A DNA stretch of 64,000 nt. It comes from Ridgeia piscesae. Lineage: Eukaryota; Annelida; Polychaeta; Sabellida; Siboglinidae. The stretch lies in contig JAODUO010000043.1 of the NCBI GenBank assembly GCA_025642075.2, positions 244,001 through 308,000 on the forward strand, in the 5' to 3' direction. The notes beneath the pieces are model-generated. The model made no database searches. It saw only the letters and a program-made list of their open reading frames with translations, and was not told where the DNA came from. This document shows, one piece after another, positions 42,901-48,676 of this stretch. Both the position numbers and the translations under genes were made by a program. Each line of letters opens with the position of its first letter. Positions within the stretch are counted from its first letter, which is position 1.

Positions 42901-45091
42901 GGCTTCATAAGTAATTGTTTAACATTGCTCATTCTCACTGTAACCTGCTGTTAACAGACGACTGGAGCCACGCAACTACAGAGCAGTCAGACACAAGCTC
43001 TGCACTGGGAGACCTTGACAACAGTGACATGTCATGTGCCGACAGTAGTGACATCCTGTGTCTGTCTGTGCTGGACCAGTTGTCACAAGAGTTGGCCAAT
43101 AAAGGCCCCGCGCAGTCAGAGGTTGAATTACGGTAAATGCTTCATATTCTAGTGACGTGGTCTCCTCTGTCACCACTGTCTCACTTTAATAAAGGTCATT
43201 GTCCCTGTGTGCATAATGTGTTGTCTCTTGTGATCATCTGCCATCATCTGCACAGCTCATCTGTTCACTCCTTGCCAGGCAAGATCTTCCTAGTGGGATC
43301 GCACAATCTTAAGTTTGGTCTTTATCTTAATCTGATCCCTCTTCCGTGTCCCATAATTCATTTTAATCTCCTCTCACTCTTTCTGTGTGTGCCCTGTCAA
43401 TGTTGTTACAACTAGTTCATTTCCTGTTCCTTCATTAAGTGTTAAGCCTTTTATACATTGTTCTTAACGTTTACACGACACAAGATAATTCATCACAATC
43501 AGTATGTTTAACTCACTACTTTATTATGTGTATTGATATTTTTAACAAAGTCAAGCTTTCGCCATAGACTTTCTACTATTAGACACATTGCACTTCCCCA
43601 TTTAACCATATCACATCGGTTAAATACCAATATTTATATGTTACAGTTGCCTACAATTTGCAGATATTTTCATACTAAAACAGTTATTTTGTATATCGTA
43701 TGGTTTTCTGCAGATTTCCATTTCAACCGCCATTTTCGTTTGTTTCAGTTACCTGTTCCAGATCGTGTTGGAGGCGGGTTGCCTGGAGTGGGCCCTGCTA
43801 ATAGCCATAGTGCTGCGGGACACAATGGCCACTGTGAGGACGGTGAACACGGCCAGTATGACGGACACGCCCATAGAGATAGTGGGCCGCATGCGGGAGG
43901 GTCTGTCCTTCCTGGAGCTCTGGGCCGACACAGAATGGTCAGTAAGAGGCTCCGTGCCAGGCAGTGGACATGACGCAACACGGCAGATTTATGTTGCAGT
44001 TAATATTTATGGCTAGTTTCTGGTATGGAATAGTATATTTGTATTTCCAATAACAAATTGACAAATAAAAATGCATTAGTAATATAGATGTAACTATGCA
44101 GGGTAATGCTGTATTTATTGTTTATAGGTTATTGTTGTATAGACTGTCATACATTTATTTCTTGTAAAGCATCTACTACGTAGAAATATTCACTAATGAT
44201 CTAAGTGTAAAAAACAAAAATTAATATAATATTAATATGAAACAAATACCCAATGTATGTATGTATATGTATGCATGTATGTATATATAATAGGGGCATA
44301 TATGTAAATAATTAATTGCGTATATTTCTGACCTTAAATTATAGACTAGTATGGTTGAGTTTATAAACAGGCATCAACTGTTTTATATCTACATTGGTGT
44401 CTGTTGTGGATTACATAAATAATAGACACTATAATGTGGAGTCCTTATGCTGTTGACTAGCGGCCGTTTCACTAAGATAAAGAGTATTAAGGAGAATTGG
44501 TCGTTAAAATGAATCTGTTGGTAATTAAGGAGCATTTTTAATTGGGGGAAATCTCCGAGACAGGCAGAAATGTTCCTGGCTGCGGTGTAGACAACTTTCA
44601 ATAAAAAAGACCACTTTGTGAACAGAATTTATTTAAATTAGCAACATGAGGATGATGTGCCCCAGTAACAATGCTAGGGAAATGTTGATTGTTGTGTTTG
44701 TATTCAGCCTGGGTCCACCTTGCCTTGCAGCTTTGGCTACAAGCCATTCCTGCAGTCGATCCAGACACAGAGCAAGCAGCTGCAGTCGTTAGTGCAGGAG
44801 AATCCCCCCAGGAGTCGCATGTCACTGCCAAAGCGTCTCAGCATCATCTCTGTTGACGGCTCGTTGCCGACCGACCCGATCCCATCGCCGAAAGCGGAGA
44901 GTTGCGACGGTTCCGACAGCGAGAAGCGACCGTCGTTGGAGGACGGCGCTCCAGAGAACAGTTTAGGACGAGGACAGTGCAGTTGTGAGACGTTACGAGT
45001 GTGTTGTCTCCTAATAGAGACCGATGGGAACTCGGTGAGAGTTGTGCATACATTTGTAATGGTGTTATCTCCGAGGCATCACCAGACGTGA
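4781..45091 (+). CDS. RIC1: RIC1, RAB6A GEF complex partner 1 (32 exons)
   Basis: Complete gene reconstructed from 32 exons; junction phases agree throughout and the sum is 4299 nt (1432 residues plus stop). Residues 1 to about 550 are the WD40-type beta-propeller region (blocks [99 protein letters not shown]). Residues of roughly 690-960 form the RIC1 domain ([95 protein letters not shown]). A Ser/Pro-rich linker and a helical C-terminal part ([20 protein letters not shown]) follow. RIC1 with RGP1 activates RAB6A at the Golgi for retrograde traffic; this is known from yeast and human. About a third of the gene is tandem repeat. Two further in-frame cassette exons in intron 6 are possible. 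Confidence 0.97.
4919..8147 (+). other. RIC1 intron 1, left part
   Basis: 3.2 kb of AT-rich intron. I saw no exon-like segment, RNA gene or mobile element that I could support. Confidence 0.6.
8148..8367 (+). repeat. Left copy of ~215-bp direct repeat bracketing the 27-bp array
   Basis: From taaaataatgtgattgt to atttctagttagaatac. An almost identical segment recurs at 11786-12001 on the other side of the array; by eye they agree at close to nine in ten positions with small indels. Confidence 0.9.
8369..11362 (+). repeat. 27-bp minisatellite, about 111 copies
   Basis: Unit ttcaccatgtgttcagtgag + gagtcag. Because the unit is 9 codons and two plus frames lack stops, it creates open frames up to 1017 codons (CSVRSQFTM or FSEESVHHV repeated). 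Variants include gaatcag, ttcaatgag, ccgtg and gatgagtcag; around 9830-10090 gagGAG and gatGAG units alternate, giving a 54-bp higher-order unit. It lies wholly inside RIC1 intron 1, so it is not taken as coding. Confidence 0.97.
11786..12001 (+). repeat. Right copy of ~215-bp direct repeat
   Basis: Matches 8148-8367 from ataaaataatgtgattgt to tctagttagaatac. The 420 bp between the end of the array (11362) and this copy is unique sequence. Confidence 0.9.
12002..16021 (+). other. RIC1 intron 1, right part
   Basis: 4 kb of AT-rich intron ending in the exon 2 acceptor tttctgtttcag. Nothing else recognised. Confidence 0.6.
16022..16129 (+). CDS. RIC1: RIC1 exon 2 (residues 47-82)
   Basis: [19 protein letters not shown] then [17 protein letters not shown], matching human PSVLIVTYK...AEWRPDSTMIAVS. 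Donor gtgagt; phase 0 on both sides. The following intron of 672 bp holds nothing recognised. Confidence 0.96.
16802..16887 (+). CDS. RIC1: RIC1 exon 3 (residues 83-111)
   Basis: [15 protein letters not shown]...QKEHR, the human TANGYILFFHI block. Acceptor tgtctttcag, donor gtttgt, ends phase 2. Confidence 0.93.
17159..17266 (+). CDS. RIC1: RIC1 exon 4 (residues 111-147)
   Basis: [19 protein letters not shown] then [17 protein letters not shown]; acceptor gagcag, donor gtaggt. Phase 2 in and out. Conserved only moderately, but the frame joins exons 3 and 5 exactly. Confidence 0.9.
17409..18437 (+). repeat. 53/54-bp minisatellite containing the exon 5 acceptor
   Basis: About 19 copies of a unit reading gtagcatggtgtgtctgcgg, then gaggagctgctggttgtcat, then ggtaacatgttgtt. 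The unit includes the acceptor (ttgttgtag) and the first ~30 nt of RIC1 exon 5. The last copy is the genuine exon start at 18408. Higher-order structure: 266-bp blocks (five monomers) starting near 17561, 17827 and 18093, then 107-bp dimers near 18093, 18200 and 18307. In some copies tag|cat is changed to tgcat, destroying the AG. Confidence 0.95.
18408..18550 (+). CDS. RIC1: RIC1 exon 5 (residues 147-195)
   Basis: [25 protein letters not shown]...[13 protein letters not shown], matching human [21 protein letters not shown]...VPFSVDLQSSR. The acceptor gttgttgtag is the last of many satellite copies. Donor gtgggt, phase 1 out. Confidence 0.95.
18801..18934 (+). CDS. RIC1: RIC1 exon 6 (residues 195-239)
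   Basis: [19 protein letters not shown] then [19 protein letters not shown] and TLKFEPS; human has [20 protein letters not shown]. Acceptor cacattgcag, donor gtgagt, phase 0 out. Confidence 0.95.
19179..19205 (+). CDS. RIC1: Candidate 27-nt microexon in RIC1 intron 6
   Basis: GFSFVDKNP flanked by accgttgcag and gtaagt, phase 0 on both sides, so its inclusion keeps the RIC1 frame between exons 6 and 7. The human protein shows no clear counterpart, and skipping gives a good alignment, so it is a possible cassette exon only. Confidence 0.4.
19694..19768 (+). CDS. RIC1: Candidate 75-nt cassette exon in RIC1 intron 6
   Basis: Strong acceptor (tttgcttcttccttcgcag) and donor (gtgaga), phase 0 both ends, 25 codons: [20 protein letters not shown] then DLYCW. 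Cys-rich with a CPSC motif. Not recognised in human RIC1. Its last ~16 nt plus donor are the unit of the tandem array that follows. It could be coincidental. Confidence 0.35.
19753..20600 (+). repeat. 37-bp minisatellite containing a donor-like site
   Basis: Unit tgtagtgacttgtattgctg + ggtgagactgtctgagc, about 20 copies in two clean blocks (19753-20145 and 20262-20600) separated by a scrambled stretch (20146-20261). Each unit carries tgg|gtgaga, identical to the donor of the candidate exon ending at 19768. Early copies read gtctgag, later ones gtctcag. Confidence 0.93.
20590..23360 (+). repeat. ~31-bp minisatellite, about 85-90 degenerate copies
   Basis: Unit close to gtagacagtggtgggtgaga + ctgtgttgtat, with frequent 1-5 nt indels (28-33 bp). 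It keeps the gggtgagactgt core of the preceding 37-bp unit, so it is probably derived from it. Long minus-strand open frames ([17 protein letters not shown]) are satellite artefacts. Confidence 0.93.
23440..23747 (+). repeat. ~59-bp repeat containing the exon 7 acceptor
   Basis: Five to six increasingly clean copies of gtgttgttgcagaaagttgt + aggtgtgtcatatagacgtg + tcactgtgacatgagt. Each contains a ttgttgcag acceptor and a diverged first ~16 nt of exon 7; the last copy (gttgttgcag|caagtcgtgggtgtg) is the real junction. Confidence 0.88.
23732..23823 (+). CDS. RIC1: RIC1 exon 7 (residues 240-270)
   Basis: [15 protein letters not shown] then [15 protein letters not shown], matching human [28 protein letters not shown]. 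Donor gtaagt, phase 2 out. Bases 23824-24783 of the next intron hold nothing recognised. Confidence 0.95.
24784..26915 (+). repeat. 67-bp satellite-like array with internal palindrome, ~32 copies
   Basis: Unit acatacatgacctcacttgt + actgtcatgtcatctcatgt + atcacatgagatcacgtgtt + aaatgac. Spacing of successive catgacctcac starts is 67 bp. Each unit has an inverted repeat atctcatgt-atc-acatgagat (9-bp arms) and many have a CACGTG E-box (others CACATG). It ends about 60 bp before the exon 8 acceptor. Confidence 0.96.
26977..27065 (+). CDS. RIC1: RIC1 exon 8 (residues 270-300)
   Basis: [19 protein letters not shown] then [12 protein letters not shown]; corresponds to human [29 protein letters not shown]. 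Acceptor gtgtgttacag, donor gtcagt, phase 1 out. The next 400 bp are unremarkable. Confidence 0.95.
27463..27852 (+). repeat. 21-bp minisatellite, ~18 copies
   Basis: Unit taccatatgatctgtgtgta + a, with tgatATGTG and gTATaat variants. Being 7 codons long it leaves open frames on both strands ([14 protein letters not shown]). Lies 60 bp upstream of the exon 9 acceptor. Confidence 0.95.
27915..28059 (+). CDS. RIC1: RIC1 exon 9 (residues 300-348)
   Basis: [19 protein letters not shown] then [20 protein letters not shown]; human has [33 protein letters not shown]. Acceptor gtgctgtag, donor gtacgt, phase 2 out. Confidence 0.96.
28077..28246 (+). repeat. Inverted repeat with (TA)n core in RIC1 intron 9
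   Basis: Left arm (28077-28124, tatgtacttcaaatcaaaca...) and right arm (28200-28246) are reverse complements over 35 bp without mismatch, then 11 more after a 2-nt indel. The centre is a TG/TA microsatellite. The left arm starts 17 nt after the exon 9 donor, so the transcript would fold into a long hairpin there. Confidence 0.93.
28510..28564 (+). CDS. RIC1: RIC1 exon 10 (residues 348-366)
   Basis: [19 protein letters not shown], equivalent to human YRSDGTKKDPLKINSM. Acceptor ctttgtttcag, donor gtacgt, phase 0 out. Confidence 0.9.
28862..30298 (+). repeat. 54-bp minisatellite containing the exon 11 acceptor, ~26 copies
   Basis: Unit gggttgtgtggatgggtagt + gacacccccacctgtgtggt + ctgttacaggagtg, 52-57 bp. 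Every copy contains ctgttacag|GAGTGGGGTTGTG, i.e. the acceptor and first ~13 nt of exon 11; only the final copy continues into GAAGGTTATC of the true exon. Reading from an upstream copy in the exon 11 frame meets TAG within eight codons (EWGCVDG-stop). Confidence 0.96.
30286..30429 (+). CDS. RIC1: RIC1 exon 11 (residues 367-414)
   Basis: [20 protein letters not shown]...[16 protein letters not shown]; human SWGAEGYHLWVIS and LLFQFIKSVLTVNPCM. Donor gtaagt, phase 0. Confidence 0.96.
30798..31004 (+). CDS. RIC1: RIC1 exon 12 (residues 415-483)
   Basis: [20 protein letters not shown], an Asn/Thr-rich loop, then [20 protein letters not shown] and LVHNWPIR. Human has LLQGEDRLYLN and HWHVVQISSTYLESNWPIR. 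Introns on either side (368 and 495 bp) hold nothing recognised. Confidence 0.96.
31500..31610 (+). CDS. RIC1: RIC1 exon 13 (residues 484-520)
   Basis: [20 protein letters not shown] then [17 protein letters not shown]; acceptor tcttcccggtcag, donor gttagt. The 361-bp intron after it is plain. Confidence 0.97.
31972..32061 (+). CDS. RIC1: RIC1 exon 14 (residues 521-550)
   Basis: [20 protein letters not shown] then [10 protein letters not shown]; human [27 protein letters not shown]. Donor gtgggt opens directly into a G-rich tract. Confidence 0.97.
32062..32262 (+). repeat. G-rich degenerate repeat, quadruplex-prone
   Basis: Runs of GGG/GGGG every few bases (ggtggacaggggcaggaggg and variants) starting at the exon 14 donor. 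Imperfect repetition of a ~30-40 bp motif is visible. On the sense strand, so also present in the pre-mRNA. The remainder of the intron is ordinary. Confidence 0.85.
32497..32662 (+). CDS. RIC1: RIC1 exon 15 (residues 551-606)
   Basis: [20 protein letters not shown]...[28 protein letters not shown]; human LRVYLRTSNLDNAFAHV and IVFRADCSICLYSIERK. Donor gtatgg, phase 1 out; the 396-bp intron after it is plain. Confidence 0.96.
33059..33166 (+). CDS. RIC1: RIC1 exon 16 (residues 606-642)
   Basis: [20 protein letters not shown] then [17 protein letters not shown]; human [32 protein letters not shown]. Donor gtagga. Confidence 0.96.
33167..33930 (+). other. RIC1 intron 16
   Basis: 764 bp of intron. 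A 68-codon open frame at 33350-33556 shows no similarity I know and no splice context. Confidence 0.7.
33931..34061 (+). CDS. RIC1: RIC1 exon 17 (residues 642-685)
   Basis: [20 protein letters not shown] then [14 protein letters not shown]; human [22 protein letters not shown]. Acceptor cttgttgccag, donor gtcagt. The 632-bp intron after it is plain. Confidence 0.96.
34694..34822 (+). CDS. RIC1: RIC1 exon 18 (residues 686-728)
   Basis: [20 protein letters not shown]...[15 protein letters not shown], beginning of the RIC1 domain; nearly collinear with human LPFCPPVVLAQSVENVW. The intron after it (448 bp) is plain. Confidence 0.97.
35271..35364 (+). CDS. RIC1: RIC1 exon 19 (residues 729-760)
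   Basis: [32 protein letters not shown]; human VWLPLFPRD...RIMLPFHINIYPLA. Donor gtgagt, phase 1 out. Confidence 0.97.
35382..35625. repeat. CT-rich polypyrimidine tract
   Basis: About 245 bp of (CTCT)n with CCCT interruptions, immediately after the exon 19 donor. Long Ser-Leu-Pro and Arg-Glu frames are artefacts. Confidence 0.95.
35800..36556 (+). repeat. ~71-bp repeat containing the exon 20 acceptor, ~10 copies
   Basis: Unit gttatcactttgtgtttcag + ccctgttgtttgaggctgga + atcatcctaggggcctccag + tgagtcagtgt. About 50 nt of each unit is derived from the start of exon 20 ([18 protein letters not shown]) and ~20 nt from the intron including the acceptor. Copies 2-4 form a subfamily (agctaggagcttccatggac). 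The last copy, with acceptor at 36492-36501, is the real exon. Confidence 0.95.
36502..36611 (+). CDS. RIC1: RIC1 exon 20 (residues 760-796)
   Basis: [20 protein letters not shown] then [17 protein letters not shown]; human [20 protein letters not shown]...VVERT. The conserved LFE and LGA show the exon is ancestral and the upstream repeats are copies of it. Donor gtaaga. Confidence 0.95.
36909..36955 (+). CDS. RIC1: RIC1 exon 21 (residues 797-812)
   Basis: [15 protein letters not shown]; human SQIYLHHILRQLLVRN. Acceptor cttattgtag, donor gtaagt, phase 2 out. Intron after it (466 bp) is plain. Confidence 0.96.
37422..37546 (+). CDS. RIC1: RIC1 exon 22 (residues 812-854)
   Basis: [20 protein letters not shown] then [20 protein letters not shown]; human [28 protein letters not shown]. 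Notably GC-rich compared with the introns. Confidence 0.97.
37776..37918 (+). CDS. RIC1: RIC1 exon 23 (residues 854-901)
   Basis: [20 protein letters not shown] then [28 protein letters not shown]; the most conserved exon, almost identical to the human segment over VVHCARKTE and GNPKDLFE. Confidence 0.98.
38121..38207 (+). CDS. RIC1: RIC1 exon 24 (residues 902-930)
   Basis: [29 protein letters not shown]; human [29 protein letters not shown]. Intron after it (341 bp) is plain. Confidence 0.97.
38549..38633 (+). CDS. RIC1: RIC1 exon 25 (residues 931-959)
   Basis: [29 protein letters not shown]; human [29 protein letters not shown]. Intron after it (534 bp) is plain. Confidence 0.96.
39168..39405 (+). 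CDS. RIC1: RIC1 exon 26 (residues 959-1038)
   Basis: Low-complexity linker: [27 protein letters not shown], then [12 protein letters not shown] and [13 protein letters not shown] end. Human has PPSTPTAQEP and FRNRSISLSQSAEN in the same place. SP and RSxSxS sites suggest phosphorylation (inference). Donor gtaggt, phase 2 out. Confidence 0.92.
39888..40006. repeat. (TG)n/(GCGT)n/(GCAT)n microsatellite
   Basis: TG tract grading into GCGT and GCAT tetramers in RIC1 intron 26, directly before the 31-bp array. Confidence 0.93.
40012..40750 (+). repeat. 31-bp minisatellite, ~24 copies
   Basis: Unit aaaccaacatcgcatgattg + tgtgtgaatat with rare variants (attgcatg, gggtgtg, aaagc). The final, partly diverged unit ends some 18 nt before the exon 27 AG, so the branch-point zone of this intron is satellite sequence. 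Confidence 0.96.
40769..40939 (+). CDS. RIC1: RIC1 exon 27 (residues 1038-1095)
   Basis: [20 protein letters not shown] then [20 protein letters not shown] and [18 protein letters not shown]; human [41 protein letters not shown]. A second AG six bases inside (gcag|cat) would also keep the frame. Intron after it (558 bp) is plain. Confidence 0.95.
41498..41610 (+). CDS. RIC1: RIC1 exon 28 (residues 1095-1133)
   Basis: [20 protein letters not shown] then [18 protein letters not shown]; human [26 protein letters not shown]. Donor gtacgt. Intron after it (467 bp) is plain. Confidence 0.97.
42078..42254 (+). CDS. RIC1: RIC1 exon 29 (residues 1133-1192)
   Basis: Ser/Asn/Pro-rich linker [20 protein letters not shown]...[18 protein letters not shown]. 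Weakly conserved, as in other animals, but both junction phases fit exactly. Confidence 0.9.
42318..42634 (+). mobile_element. tRNA-derived SINE in RIC1 intron 29
   Basis: Starts with a tRNA-like head: box A-like tggcacagtggatagagcg and box B-like cgggttcaaattc spaced as in tRNA genes. The body is unrelated to tRNA, and the tail (accactttgagcaactctga...gtgctatatgagaactta) resembles the 3' ends of L2/CR1-mobilised SINEs. The acceptor stem does not close, so it is not a tRNA gene. Family name not assigned. Confidence 0.8.
42958..43132 (+). CDS. RIC1: RIC1 exon 30 (residues 1192-1250)
   Basis: [20 protein letters not shown]...[24 protein letters not shown]; human GDWTMVDEN...LEHISMELASKGPHKSQVQLR. 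Donor gtaaat, phase 2 out. Intron after it (616 bp) is AT-rich and plain. Confidence 0.95.
43749..43937 (+). CDS. RIC1: RIC1 exon 31 (residues 1250-1313)
   Basis: [20 protein letters not shown] then [20 protein letters not shown]...[12 protein letters not shown]; human RYLLHIFMEAGCLDWCIVIGLILRESS. Donor gtcagt. Confidence 0.97.
43938..44730 (+). other. RIC1 intron 31
   Basis: 793 bp, AT-rich, with a short TATG-type microsatellite near 44250-44290. Ends in acceptor ccaccttgccttgcag. Confidence 0.75.
44731..45091 (+). CDS. RIC1: RIC1 exon 32, C-terminus (residues 1313-1432)
   Basis: [20 protein letters not shown] then a Ser/Pro-rich tail ([32 protein letters not shown]) ending [12 protein letters not shown]; human begins CPGYKPFLNIIKPQLQKLSE. 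The last ~50 residues are not recognisably conserved; a further splice within this exon cannot be excluded. Confidence 0.88.
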
Positions 45092-48000
45092 TTTAACATG
45101 ACAACTGAGTGAAATATGAGCATCCCTGTGAGAGAGGTTTGGTGTGGAAATGGGAGACATTCAAAGCATCTGCTTGTCACATGACAGGCCAGCTTCAAAG
45201 CAGTTCACATCCAGTGGGTAGCAGGAGGAACAACTCCTTTGTTTCTCCCTCGACAAGTGTCGTAACGTTCACAGGGACCAAGACGTGAGATGATGACGGC
45301 AGGTGACAGGCAATAGTTGTCCAGCTGTATGTTGCGAATGGTCACAGTCCAGTGTTGATAAAATGTCCTGCAGCGATAGTGACGCAGACAAACTCCCGTC
45401 CACAACTACTAGCATGGAAGAACGTGCTGGTGTAAACTCACTGTGGTGCAGCTCGTGGCAACTTTGGTGACGTCGTCGACAGGCGGAAGAAAGGTTTTGC
45501 AGCGAAAAAATCTAATGCACGAAAATACTGTGATTGCTAATGATAGTGCATTTGTGGATGCAAAGACTGGACATATGCAGTTGTTAGTGTAGTCACGCTG
45601 CAGGCACGTCTCTGTACGCCCGCAGATAAATGTAGACCTATGTGTAGGGTGCAGTAATGGTGCTTTGGTAAGTCGAGGGTGACAGAACACTTAGTCGGTC
45701 TATTGCTTTAATCTGTTCTGATGCCCCGCAATCACTGTCAGTCACACATGGACTGTATAGTTCAATGATTACACATTTCACTCAAGAATGTTTTGTAATG
45801 TCACATTTTATCATTAGTACTTTACCACTCATTGTGGACATGCTGGTTATTCCATGCCTCCAGATGCATGTAAATATCTATAACATTTATTATCCACCCA
45901 ACATCTGCAGATATTGCTATAAAGTGCACGTTTTCATGAGTTATTTTTAAATGTCAAGGTGCATCCATAAATGATTCATGGCGTCGTGATGGCATCGTAT
46001 CAAACAGTAGTCGACACGGAATGTGTAAATCGGTGACGTGTGTAGTGTAGCATATGCAAGTCTGTCATAGAACAAAAGTAGCGTGCTGTTTTAAATGGAT
46101 ATCATACATATATATTGAGTGCATGTGTGGCTCATGTTTGAATGCATTGTGTAGTAAATGAGCAGTTTATCAATGAATGTAGCTTATATAAAGGTGAATA
46201 TTTGACAACTGGTGAAAATGAGGTTGTTTGATCTCATGATTTCTTTTTCAAATAAGCATAAACATTTGAGTGAAAACATTTTGCCCAATGTCCTCGACTA
46301 GCTGGCTTACTGGGATTGTGGGAGGTTAAACATTTAGATTATGGTGTCACATGGTTAACTTTCACTATATAATTCACCTAATACAGTTGTTCACATTCTG
46401 GAGATTTTGGAAGAATGTATCACTTTCATTTGTTGGATCTAGCATTTAACACGTTAGTGACAAAAACTAGCCAACACGATTTTTTATTTTAAACAAAAAC
46501 TAGCTTTATTTACCAAATCATGTCCATAGATCTGCAGAAAAGTTAGACAATCCTATTTAATTAATTATTATATGTTTAATCAATACAGCAATAATAATTG
46601 TAATAATTGACAACACACATTTGGTAGGTTGTATTTCTTTCTTTGAACACGATTTAAAAATACATCAACTGATAGCATAGACATGTGGGAATATAATACC
46701 AAACATCATATCGATATATACAGTTGAAAAACATTATAAATGTTGGTGACTGTTTTGTCCAGTTGTCAAATATCGACCCTTATACAGCAGTGATTATATT
46801 TTCAACAGGGTATGTTAACCATGAACTTATCACCGCCCTTTGATTGTACCTCAGCCAGCCATTGCTAGTTACTAATAACTGTACAGAACTGTTGCCTGGA
46901 TGGCAGGTAAACCAGGCAGACACACAATGTGAGCTTAGTTTTGTATCTCGCTCTAATACTTGGCTCATGACTCGGCCTGAATCAAAAGACTTGGTAGTAT
47001 TTCTAGGAAATTTTGCACATGGAACTTAGAGAAGCAATGAATGTTTGGCAATGGTATAGCCAGTGTAGAACATGTGGCATTTATTTAATTATAGTCTTGT
47101 TTGTATTTGCTATTCCTGGCAACTAGACAATTTACACAAGTGGTATTTTTTGCAAATACATTGCAAGTAGTAAATGTCAGAGAAAACATCCGAAATTGAT
47201 TTGAGGAATACTGCAGCAGATATGGTAAACCCTGGCATGTGGTATGCAAGATCAGAGAAATATGTGATGTGAATAATTTCATTTATCAAAAGAACTGTTG
47301 ATCTGTTTGGAGGTGTAAGAATCGCAAGCCAAGTGTTCTCGTTGGTTGTTTAGTCCAAACTTTGTTGGTGCCGATTTCTGTTGTGTCTTCCTAATACAGT
47401 GTGCACCGTGTGCACAGATGCTGCGTGTATTCAACTCTGCAAAACAGCAGTGTCTTTACACAAAGAACTGTTGATGATGTTGCCAAGCAACCAAAAGTGA
47501 AACTTGTTCGGACGTCCCACACATTCCTACACTTCAAAGTGGTAAAGTTTTAGAATTGATTGTGGATATTATAAAACACTGTTAGGTATCTCTGTGCCTT
47601 CAAGATAGTCTTGCGCCATGTTACCTTTACAACAGATATCATGCACGGCAACAGTGCTGCTTGCCCATCAATGCAGGTTTTAGCAGGCTTTTTGGTGCCG
47701 ATAGTTAATGAAGAATTTACTGGCAGCTCTGGTGGCAATGTCTGCAAACATGACTGCAATATTTTAATTTCAGTGTGTGCATCCACAGAGTAACTGTAGG
47801 ACACGTTACGCAGATTGCAGATTTGTCACGTGATTTTAGACTGAGAACTTAATGCTCAAAAGAGGTGTGGCCAGTATTGATGTACCCCTTTGTGTACATT
47901 GTGGTATGTACACTGTGGGGTATGTACAAGGGGTGAGAGTGATATTGTAGTGTGTGCCATTGCTGCCAACAATAATGTACAGTGAACGTGGTGGAATAGA

Positions 48001-48676
48001 CAGTCACTGCTTCTCACATGCAGAAATAAATATATTTTATTTATCAGTAAAACCACAAACTACAGTGTCCGTTGGTGTTACTGGTGACAAATATCTAGTC
48101 TGTGATGTCTGGAGATTGTTTCCATCAGTTGTCATTGCCCAGGGTTGAATTAATATGTCCCCTTGTCCTAGCATTCTCCACTTTGCCCTGAAAAGAAAGC
48201 AATGCAGTGTCATTTATTCTATAAACAGTGGTGACAGCTTTTGCTGCTGTGTCATGCAAGTTTACTCTGGTGGCGAGACAGCACTATTCCCTCCTTTGTT
48301 CATTTATCATACCACAACTTTTATAAAATATGTTGTCGGTTTATAGTTTTAAGTAATATGTATGATCAGTTGAATTAGAGTGCTTACTTTTGTTAACATC
48401 ACTGAAAGCAACTGACTTGGATTGTTAGACAGGGTAAGTTGTGTAAGTTCACAGAATGATTCTGAAACCGACGTGTGAATGAATGATTGAGGGTGGGTGT
48501 TAAGTGTACCAGTGCTGTAATTTGGTCATACATGATTTAGTTATAGGTCATACATTTTGATGATTAATTGTAAGTCCCATCTCAAGGCCTAAAGGATATA
48601 GTTATCTCTGAAAACTGGACTGTTTAAACCGAATGATTGTAATAGCAGGAACATCTGAGTGCCACATCTACCCCTA
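45092..48676. other. Tail-to-tail interval, RIC1 and TRMT13 3' regions
   Basis: 3.6 kb between the RIC1 stop and the 29-bp array. No conserved open frame. Contains probable 3' UTR of both genes; a likely shared polyadenylation zone is annotated at 48025-48041. The rest shows nothing recognisable. Confidence 0.6.
48025..48041. terminator. Possible bidirectional poly(A) signals
   Basis: AATAAA on the plus strand at 48025-48030 (for RIC1) and AATAAA on the minus strand at 48041-48036 (for TRMT13), followed on the plus side by GT-rich sequence (gtccgttggtgttactggtg). Other AATAAA-like hexamers exist nearby, so this is inference. Confidence 0.35.
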
